This document shows, one piece after another, positions 1-5,350 of a stretch of DNA of 5,350 bases. Where the stretch lies: NCBI GenBank assembly GCA_029932545.1, contig JAOZPW010000264.1, positions 1 to 5,350 on the forward strand, in the 5' to 3' direction. This stretch comes from Thermoanaerobaculales bacterium. GTDB taxonomy: Bacteria; Acidobacteriota; Thermoanaerobaculia; Thermoanaerobaculales; Sulfomarinibacteraceae. Made by a program: the position numbers and the translations under genes. Under the pieces are notes generated by a model, which made no database searches, had not been told where the DNA came from, and saw only the letters and a list, made by a program, of their open reading frames with translations. Each line of letters starts with the position of its first letter. The stretch's first letter is position 1.

Positions 1-1
1 C

Positions 2-2662
2 AAAAATACCTACACCAATGCTGAGGAAGAGTTCTTCGAGTCGGTGTCGGATGCCGAGTTTGAGGCTATCTGCCAATTGGCCGGAGTCATGGATTTCATT
101 CAGACATTCGACCCAGCGGTCTTTGGCGCTTTCAGACGGATCCTCCACGAGGTTTTGACCCAGGTCGAGACCGAAAAGCGCCGTAGAGGTATCGTCGGCT
201 TTCAGGACCTCTTGACTGGTGCTCAAAACCTACTCGAGCAACATCAAGAGGTTCGGCAAGGCCTGAGGGCTGAGATTACGCAGTTGCTGGTCGACGAGAT
301 GCAGGACACCGACTCAGAGCAGGCCGCGATCATCAGCCTTCTCGGCATGCCAGATGAACATGGGGAGGGGCCGGGCCTCTTCCTGGTCGGTGATCCAAAA
401 CAGTCGATCTATGGATGGCGGAATGCTGATATGAAGGTCTATCAGCAGTTGGTACGGGACGTTGAGGATCAGGGCGGTGATAGACGATCTTTGACGGTCA
501 ATTTTCGTTCGATTCAGCCGGTCCTGGACGAGGTCACGTGCCTGGTTGAACCGGTGATGGAGGAAAAAGAGGATATTCAGCCGGCCTTTGAGAGATTGAT
601 CGCCGCTCAAGGAATTGGTGACGGCTCGGGGCGTGAGGAAGGCCCTAGATCGGCGGTAGAGCACTGGGTCTCGACGGCTGCCGGGCTGACTGGAGTTCCG
701 GGAAAGACCTCGGCCACGGTTGCCGCCGAGTTGGAAGCCGAAGCGGTGGCCAGGGACGCGGCAGACCTGCACTCTTCGGGTACGCCCTGGGGTGAGATGG
801 CCCTATTGATGCGTTCCCGCGGCCATCAGGCAGCCTACCTGGAGGCGCTGCGTCGATACGGTGTTCCCTACGTTGTCGGCAAAGACCCGAACTACTACCG
901 TACTCGGGAGGTCATCGAGGTCATGGCCCTCGTGCGGCTGATCCTCGACCCCTTTGATGTCCTGGCCCTGGTGGCAGTTCTCAGGTCGCCGATGGTGGGC
1001 GTGCCGGATGCGGCGCTGCGACCGTTGTGGAAGGCTGGATTGCCGGGTCAAACATTCAAGCTGGGGACCGAAGAGAGTCCGGAAGGCTTGAGAGGCTTGA
1101 TCGAGGCAGCGGTCCGCGAGGTCGAGGCGCTGGATCTCGGCGGTGTGTCCCTCCCGGCCCTTGCCGGTTGGCCCGATGTCTTGCAGGTTTTTTTGACACG
1201 ACTCCTGATCCTCAGGGAGTCATTCGAGGCGGATGCGCCGGATGTCTTCCTCGAACACCTGCGAAGCTTGATGGCGCTGGAACCTCTGGCTGCCTGCCGT
1301 TTCCCGGGCACCTACCGTCTGGCCAATCTGGATCGTTTCTTTCGTGACCTCGAGCAGGTCTTGATTGAAGGTGGTACGGCAGATACCATCTTGCGGCACC
1401 TGAGAAGGACAGAACGTGAGAATCCCGACGAGACCAGTGGCCGGCCGCGCAGTGATGTTGAGGGCATCGCCGTCTTGACGATCCACGGGGCCAAGGGTTT
1501 GGGTTTCGAGCACGTCTGGCTGGTGCAGACTCATGCTGGGTCGGGCGCGAGCCGCCGAGGAGCCGTGACTTCCGCACAGTGGTTCAACGGTCGTTGGGAA
1601 ATGGTCATCAGGGGCATGCGAACGCCGGGCTATTTTGAGGTCAAGGCGGGACAGGACGATGTCGAGCAGGCAGAATCTATCCGGCTACTCTACGTCGCAT
1701 TGACCCGGGCGAAGAAACGCCTGGTGATCGTTGGAAACCGGATGCCATCCAGCGGGGTGGGCCCTATGCTCAAGTCTTTCGAAAGAAGGGCCGGTGGCTG
1801 GCCCAAGACCGAGGATCTCTGGCCGGATGAGACACAGGGTCCCCGAATTGACCTCAGCCAAGCGCGGTGGGTCTGGCTGGGACATCCGTTGTGGGACGGG
1901 GAAACGCCGAGAGCCGAGACTCGGGCCAGTGTGCGGACGGCTCTCGATCCGGCCCGGATCGAGGCAGACGGTGAACAACTAGACCGCTGGAGAGAGCGGG
2001 CACGGGAGCATCAGCTTCGCCCCTGGCTTGGCACGGCCTCGGAAGAGGGCCACCGGCTCTTTCGGGAGGCCATGGCTGACCGGTTCGACGGCGCCGAGGA
2101 TGAGCCGAAGGCGCCGCGTGAGGCGGGTGCCGGCCAGTGGATCGCCATGGCTGTAGGCACGGCGATGCACGGCCTGTTGGAGCGTTTCGATCACAGCGCC
2201 GGTGATCCAACGCATGAATTGAATACCAGGCTTGACGAGGCTCTGGTCTGGTTGCATGGCGCCCTACCTCGAGAAGACGTCAGAGCGACTGCCGGAAAGC
2301 GCTTGCAGACTATTGTCAAACGCTTCCGTGAGGGACCGCTGTGGCAGCGGTTCCTGGACCTCGACGGGTCGATCCTGGCCCGGGAACTGGCGCTGGTTAC
2401 GACGCCGGAGACCGGAGGTGCCGTGGGTGCCATGACCGGTGCGATCGATTTGGTCTACCAAGATCCAGATACCGGCGAGATCGTCGTCGCGGACTATAAG
2501 ACCGACCAGTTGGCGGATGACGCCGAAATCCAAGATCGTGCGGCCGTCTATCGACCGCAGTTGGAGATCTATGCCCGCGCTCTGAAAGAGGCGATGAACC
2601 TCGATGTGGCGCCTCGCCGGGAACTGTGGTTTGTCGGGAGCGGGGTGGTTCACGCCTTGTAG
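2..2662 (+). CDS. AddA/RecB-type UvrD-family helicase with C-terminal PD-(D/E)XK nuclease (5' partial)
   Basis: This is probably the helicase-nuclease subunit that unwinds and trims double-strand DNA ends for recombinational repair in the cytoplasm. The frame is open to the left edge, so the GTG at 44 is not the true start; Walker A and motif Ia lie outside the window. Counting residues from that GTG, visible helicase motifs are II (VDEMQDTD, 83-90), III (GDPKQSIYGWRNAD, 116-129), IV (TVNFRS, 151-156), V (TIHGAKGLGFEHV, 479-491) and VI (LLYVALTRAKKRL, 548-560). The nuclease domain follows: GTAMH (705-709), AIDLV with D802, ADYKTD with D817 and K819, and QLEIY (839-843), so its catalytic set looks intact. 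The end (ELWFVGSGVVHAL) matches the usual family ending, so the 3' end is natural. Motif II has Met where Phe or Tyr is usual. A partner AddB-type gene would be expected nearby but is not in the window. AddA is the better guess over RecB, but the symbol is left open. Confidence 0.93.
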   Translation, partial: KNTYTNAEEEFFESVSDAEFEAICQLAGVMDFIQTFDPAVFGAFRRILHEVLTQVETEKRRRGIVGFQDLLTGAQNLLEQHQEVRQGLRAEITQLLVDEMQDTDSEQAAIISLLGMPDEHGEGPGLFLVGDPKQSIYGWRNADMKVYQQLVRDVEDQGGDRRSLTVNFRSIQPVLDEVTCLVEPVMEEKEDIQPAFERLIAAQGIGDGSGREEGPRSAVEHWVSTAAGLTGVPGKTSATVAAELEAEAVARDAADLHSSGTPWGEMALLMRSRGHQAAYLEALRRYGVPYVVGKDPNYYRTREVIEVMALVRLILDPFDVLALVAVLRSPMVGVPDAALRPLWKAGLPGQTFKLGTEESPEGLRGLIEAAVREVEALDLGGVSLPALAGWPDVLQVFLTRLLILRESFEADAPDVFLEHLRSLMALEPLAACRFPGTYRLANLDRFFRDLEQVLIEGGTADTILRHLRRTERENPDETSGRPRSDVEGIAVLTIHGAKGLGFEHVWLVQTHAGSGASRRGAVTSAQWFNGRWEMVIRGMRTPGYFEVKAGQDDVEQAESIRLLYVALTRAKKRLVIVGNRMPSSGVGPMLKSFERRAGGWPKTEDLWPDETQGPRIDLSQARWVWLGHPLWDGETPRAETRASVRTALDPARIEADGEQLDRWRERAREHQLRPWLGTASEEGHRLFREAMADRFDGAEDEPKAPREAGAGQWIAMAVGTAMHGLLERFDHSAGDPTHELNTRLDEALVWLHGALPREDVRATAGKRLQTIVKRFREGPLWQRFLDLDGSILARELALVTTPETGGAVGAMTGAIDLVYQDPDTGEIVVADYKTDQLADDAEIQDRAAVYRPQLEIYARALKEAMNLDVAPRRELWFVGSGVVHAL

Positions 2663-2686
2663 CCGAACACTGGTGAGAAGCGCAGG

Positions 2687-2962
2687 CTAAGGCATCGACC
2701 CCGACCAAACCACCAAGTCGCCCGATTCGAAGCCATCGCGGAAGATCCACGGGTAGGCGAGTTTGAGTTCGAACTCAAATGAGTCGTGAAGAAACTTGGT
2801 GTACACCACCTGGGGTTGTCCGTCGTCGCCGACCGCCAGGTCGAGCCACTGACCCATTTCATCGACCAATCCCAGATCCGGCTCGATGACGTCGCAATGC
2901 CATTTGTCGGTGGTCCCGCAGTTTCCGGCCCAGGCCACGCCCAGGTATTCGTTGAAGGCCAA
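2687..2962 (-). pseudogene. C-terminal remnant of a secreted propeller-repeat protein with DGFESG-type tail
   Basis: The 91 codons start with TTG immediately after the response-regulator stop and in the same frame. No plausible Shine-Dalgarno was identified for a separate start and there is no signal peptide. The residues fit one repeat of the kind found in secreted propeller-like proteins: VAWAGNCG, then KWHCDVIEPDLG, GQWLDLAVGDDGQPQVVY and FELKLAY. Two cysteines (C15, C23) would suit an extracytoplasmic disulfide. The tail IFRDGFESGDLVVWS (73-87) resembles the DGFESG(D/N)..WS endings of many predicted exported proteins in Acidobacteriota and other groups, recalled from memory and thought to act in sorting or anchoring. 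What is seen is an orderly 3' end with no 5' part: the sequence before it is an intact regulator. I infer a truncated gene left by deletion or rearrangement. It could instead be an assembly join or, less likely, a real small protein. No frameshift or internal stop lies within the remnant. Confidence 0.65.
2762..2779. repeat. 18-bp perfect palindrome
   Basis: TTTGAGTTCGAACTCAAA reads the same on both strands. It lies inside the propeller remnant, where it encodes FEFELK, about 100 bp beyond the helicase stop. As RNA it could form a 7-bp stem with a TCGA loop from either strand, but the stem is AT-rich and no T-tract follows, so it is a poor terminator. It may be a chance product of the codons, or a dimeric protein-binding site. 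Confidence 0.5.
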
Positions 2963-3610
2963 CTATATCAATCCGGCGCGGATGGCCTTGGATACGGCCT
3001 CGGATTTGGAATGCACGTGGAGTTTGTCGTAGATGGAACGCACGTAGTTGCGCACCGTGTTGACGCTGATGCCGAGATCATCGGCTGATGAGGCGTAGCT
3101 GTGGCCCTCTGCGAGGAGCTTGAGGAAGTTGGTTTCCTGGGCAGTCAGGTGTCCCTCGATGGCAACCGGTCGCGAGATTTGCTTAAAGAGACGCACCACC
3201 TTGGCGGCGATTTCGGGCGACATGGGGGCGCCGCCGCCGACGGCTTCGTGGACGTATTCGAGTAAGCGGGTCGGCGGCGTCTTCTTGAGAAGGTAGCCGC
3301 CGGCGCCGTTGCACAGAGCTTCGAAGATCCGGTCCTCGTCCTCAAGAGCCGTCAGCATCAGTATCACCGCTTCGGGAAACCTGGTCCGGATGGGTTCCAC
3401 ACCTTCGATGCCGGAGAGACCGGGCAAGTGAATGTCCAGCAGGATGACCCGGGGGGAGATTGTGGGCGTTATTTGCAGTGCCTCTTCTACCGAGCCGGCC
3501 GCAAACGCCAAGCTGAAGCCGGGTGTTCCTTCGATCAGCATCTGCAGTACGTCGCGGAAACGCCGGTCATCTTCGACCAGGGCGACGGCGAGTATGGCTC
3601 GTTCGGTCAT
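2963..3610 (-). CDS. NarL/FixJ-family two-component response regulator (receiver + LuxR-type HTH)
   Basis: This is a cytoplasmic DNA-binding regulator that would be phosphorylated by the kinase encoded just upstream. Numbering from the ATG at 3610 (215 aa, the family's usual length), the receiver spans about 6-122: acidic pocket EDD (13-15), phospho-acceptor D59 in LLDIHLPG, switch T87 and conserved K109 in GYLLKK. A linker leads to the LuxR-type helix-turn-helix at about 155-212, with LTAQE, the recognition region ISVNTVRNYVRSIYDKL, HVHSKSEAV and the common ending RAGLI. A TTG one codon earlier is possible, but the ATG is chosen because AAGGAGG lies 6 nt before it. In the HTH scaffold helix the usual (K/E)EIA is SSA, a departure from consensus. 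The gene follows the kinase after 54 nt with no terminator between, so the two are probably one operon. Target genes cannot be inferred. A gene fragment is fused in frame after its TAG stop. Confidence 0.95.
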   Translation of the reverse strand: MTERAILAVALVEDDRRFRDVLQMLIEGTPGFSLAFAAGSVEEALQITPTISPRVILLDIHLPGLSGIEGVEPIRTRFPEAVILMLTALEDEDRIFEALCNGAGGYLLKKTPPTRLLEYVHEAVGGGAPMSPEIAAKVVRLFKQISRPVAIEGHLTAQETNFLKLLAEGHSYASSADDLGISVNTVRNYVRSIYDKLHVHSKSEAVSKAIRAGLI

Positions 3611-3664
3611 CAACAGCCTCCTTGGCCATCATGGGATCATCGGGTCAGCCTGTACAGAGCATGT
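3611..3664 (-). other. Kinase-regulator intercistronic gap
   Basis: This 54-nt spacer separates the kinase TGA from the regulator ATG. It contains the regulator's Shine-Dalgarno. I see no hairpin followed by a T-tract and no convincing -10/-35 pair, which supports co-transcription of the two genes. Confidence 0.6.
3617..3623 (-). promoter_or_regulatory. Shine-Dalgarno for the response regulator
   Basis: On the minus strand AAGGAGG is followed by the six bases CTGTTG and then ATG. This is a near-ideal ribosome binding site and spacing. It favours the ATG at 3610 over the TTG at 3613, which would leave only a 3-nt spacer. It also suggests the regulator is translated independently rather than by coupling to the kinase stop 54 nt upstream. 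Confidence 0.85.
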
Positions 3665-5350
3665 TCATGCGTTTATTGGAATGTCGAGGGTGATTCGGGT
3701 CCCGGCCCCCGGAGCAGAGTCGATAGCCATGACCGCTCCCATCGAGGAGGCCCGGCGTTTCATGCTGAAAAGGCCCTGGCCGTCGCAAGGCGCCTCCGGG
3801 TCGAATCCGGCGCCGTCGTCTTCGAGAGTGATCACAACTCTTGAGGGCGTACGTCTGATTTTGATCGTCAGCTGGTTGGGTCGACCGTGGCTGCATGCGT
3901 TTCGGGTCGCTTCCTTGAGAATCAGCAGCAGGTGGCGCCGGGCCTCGGATCCCATCGGCACGCCCTCGAGAGTGTCGGCGTCGAAGACGAACCGTGCACC
4001 GGAACCCTCGATGACCTCCGCCGCCATATACCGGAACCGCGCAACCAGTGCCGCCAGAGTGTCGTGTCGGGGATCCAGGGCCCAGGCCATGTCGGAGGTG
4101 GCGTCCACCAGGTCTCGGGCGGTGCTGCTGATCTCGTGCAGGGTTTCGGTGGCGGTGGAATCTTCGGATTTCTGGCCTGCGACGTCGGCGAGAATGGCAA
4201 CCCTGGCCAGGGACAGACCCATTTCGTCGTGCAGGTCCGCGGCAATGCGGCTGCGAACGCGCTGAAGCTCTTCAAGGCGCTGGATGCGTGACCTCTGAAA
4301 GAGCCAGATTGCGCCGGCGAGAGTTGCCGCTGCGCACGCGAGAAACCACCAGCGTCGCCACAGGGGGGTGGCGATTCGAAGGCCGAGGGTCGCTGTCGGT
4401 CCCACCCCTTGGTTGGGAAGCCGTGCACGGATTCGAATAGTGTGGCTGCCGGGCGCCAGGCCCGCCAAACGAACGAACCGGTCGCCATGAGTTGGTGACC
4501 AGGTCGTGGCGCCGAGGCCTACGGCCACCTCGAATTTCAGGCGGGAACCAGGCGTCAGGTCGACGGCGGTGAAACCGATGTCGATAACTTCGGTCCGGGC
4601 CGGCAGTTGGATTTTTGCCATGCTCGTGACGCCTCGAAGGGGAACCGTGTGGTCAGTACCATCGATGGTGACCCGGTCGATGAAGACCTCGGGCACGTCG
4701 TTGTGATGTTCAGTGGCCGGGCGGTAGCGGCTGACGCCGCCGTCGGTCGCGAACCAGAGGTCGCCATCCGGGCCGGTCAGGGCGTCGACTACGAGGTTGT
4801 TGACCAATCCGGTGGAGGTGTCGAAATGATCGATACGGCCGGTGTCCGGCTCCAGTCGATCCACACCCTTGAGGGAGCCGGCATAGATCCTTCCGAAGCG
4901 GTCCTCGGCGAGGCTGAAGATGCCTTCGCTGGTCAATCCGTCGTTGATCGTGAAGAAACGCCAAACAGGGGAGTCCGCCGTAGGGTCATCTGTCACTGCG
5001 AGGCCGTCGGCCAGGGCGCCCACCCACAAGCGGCCGCGGTGGTCGATCAGAAGGCAGTTCACCATACCCCGCGGCACGCCATCATCGCTCCCGTAGAGTT
5101 GGAAGGAGTTTTTGCGCCAGCGTGCCAGGCCACCGCCGTACAACCCGATCCAGACCGCTCCGGACTGGTCTTCGGCGAAGGCGGTTCCGGCCTGGTAGGG
5201 GATACTATCATCGGCGCCAAAGTGGTGGAGGGTGTCGGTGGATCGATCCCATCGCATCAGCCTTGTGTCACCAAATACACCGAGCCAGATGTCTCCGCGT
5301 GAATCCTCGAACAACCGGTAGATTTCGTCGTCCGGCAGGTATCGTCGTTC
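3665..5350 (-). CDS. Membrane sensor histidine kinase with Reg_prop propeller, Y_Y_Y and HisKA_3/HATPase domains (5' partial)
   Basis: This is a sensor kinase that would detect a periplasmic signal and phosphorylate the adjacent regulator. The frame is open to the right edge, so the TTG at 5314 is not a reliable start. Residues are counted from it; 12 more codons are visible before it. Five propeller-type repeats appear at about 3-20, 48-67, 91-107, 137-154 and 181-198 (DIWLGVFGD, AVWIGLYGGGL, RLWVGALADGL, RIYAGSLKGV, DLWFATDGGV). A Y_Y_Y-like beta domain covers about 243-312, and its usual YRYRLEG signature is altered to LKFEVAVG. One membrane helix lies at 322-339 (WWFLACAAATLAGAIWLF). The HisKA_3 box ADLHDEMG follows with phospho-accepting H362, then the N-box KEATRNACSHG (E468, N472), G1 DDGAGFD (500-505) and G2 GQGLFSMKRR. 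All catalytic elements are present. Family members usually have many more N-terminal repeats, so roughly the first half is probably missing here. The ligand is unknown. Confidence 0.94.
   Translation of the reverse strand, partial: ERRYLPDDEIYRLFEDSRGDIWLGVFGDTRLMRWDRSTDTLHHFGADDSIPYQAGTAFAEDQSGAVWIGLYGGGLARWRKNSFQLYGSDDGVPRGMVNCLLIDHRGRLWVGALADGLAVTDDPTADSPVWRFFTINDGLTSEGIFSLAEDRFGRIYAGSLKGVDRLEPDTGRIDHFDTSTGLVNNLVVDALTGPDGDLWFATDGGVSRYRPATEHHNDVPEVFIDRVTIDGTDHTVPLRGVTSMAKIQLPARTEVIDIGFTAVDLTPGSRLKFEVAVGLGATTWSPTHGDRFVRLAGLAPGSHTIRIRARLPNQGVGPTATLGLRIATPLWRRWWFLACAAATLAGAIWLFQRSRIQRLEELQRVRSRIAADLHDEMGLSLARVAILADVAGQKSEDSTATETLHEISSTARDLVDATSDMAWALDPRHDTLAALVARFRYMAAEVIEGSGARFVFDADTLEGVPMGSEARRHLLLILKEATRNACSHGRPNQLTIKIRRTPSRVVITLEDDGAGFDPEAPCDGQGLFSMKRRASSMGAVMAIDSAPGAGTRITLDIPINA

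Noticed and set aside
1188..1198. Run of seven T followed by TTGACA, like a -35 box or slippage site
   Set aside because: No -10 box lies at a suitable distance, the helicase frame continues normally as QVFLTR, and no gene begins downstream.
1027..1347. Overlapping open frames on both strands inside the helicase
   Set aside because: The helicase frame is continuous with ordered motifs through this region, so the others are shadows.
2786..3088. Plus-strand open frame of 100 codons over the remnant and regulator end
   Set aside because: It is antisense to both the propeller fragment and the regulator HTH; the minus-strand reading gives clear motifs and this one does not.
2687..3610. Regulator-propeller fusion protein made by TAG readthrough
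   Set aside because: The regulator is a complete cytoplasmic protein with a normal ending, while the downstream part is a fragment of an exported protein; a functional fusion makes little sense and no readthrough signal is visible.
3659..3670. GCATG-TT-CATGC inverted repeat over the kinase stop codon
   Set aside because: The arms are 5 bp with a 2-nt loop and there is no T-tract, too weak for a terminator between two genes that look co-transcribed.
3432..4265. Long plus-strand open frame (about 277 codons) across the regulator and kinase
   Set aside because: It is antisense to two strongly recognisable genes; its translation is rich in Ser and Arg with no family motif, as expected for a shadow frame in GC-rich DNA.
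4607..5302. Plus-strand open frame of 231 codons opposite the kinase propeller
   Set aside because: It lies wholly antisense to the propeller repeats and has no recognisable domain, so it is a shadow frame.
1..5350. CRISPR array, tRNA or rRNA gene, insertion sequence or defence island
   Set aside because: No regularly spaced repeats, RNA-gene signatures, transposase motifs or paired terminal repeats were seen; the helicase-nuclease fits ordinary DNA-end repair.

Overview
The window is GC-rich, densely coded and bacterial. It holds two large genes cut by the window edges, one complete gene and one gene fragment. Two features suggest a Gram-negative lineage of the Acidobacteriota type (or a similar group): a propeller-type hybrid sensor of the Reg_prop/Y_Y_Y/HisKA_3 class, and a DGFESG-type C-terminal tail on a secreted protein. 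This is inferred from family habits recalled from memory; no rRNA or marker gene is present to prove it.

Layout. Positions 2-2662 (+) are the C-terminal ~886 residues of an AddA/RecB-type UvrD-family helicase-nuclease. Helicase motifs II-VI and a complete PD-(D/E)XK nuclease are visible; the Walker A part lies left of the window. Only 24 bp separate its stop from the convergent 3' end of the minus-strand block. That block reads right to left. First comes a membrane sensor histidine kinase (3665-5350, N-terminus beyond the right edge). A 54-nt gap with a very good Shine-Dalgarno follows. Next is its probable partner, a NarL/FixJ-type response regulator (2963-3610). Directly after the regulator stop, in the same frame, is a 91-codon stretch (2687-2962) that looks like the last repeat and C-terminal tail of a secreted propeller-like protein whose beginning is missing.

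How the parts work together. The kinase and regulator form an ordinary co-transcribed two-component pair: periplasmic propeller plus Y_Y_Y sensing, one membrane crossing, cytoplasmic HisKA_3/HATPase, and an output regulator with a LuxR-type DNA-binding domain. Signal and target genes cannot be read from the window. The helicase-nuclease is an unrelated DNA-repair gene on the other strand.

The most unusual item is the orphan propeller tail fused after the regulator stop. It looks like a deletion or rearrangement scar (or an assembly join). The regulator's TAG stop sits where the repeat pattern predicts a tyrosine codon. I saw no convincing sign of a new defence system, CRISPR array, RNA gene or mobile element.
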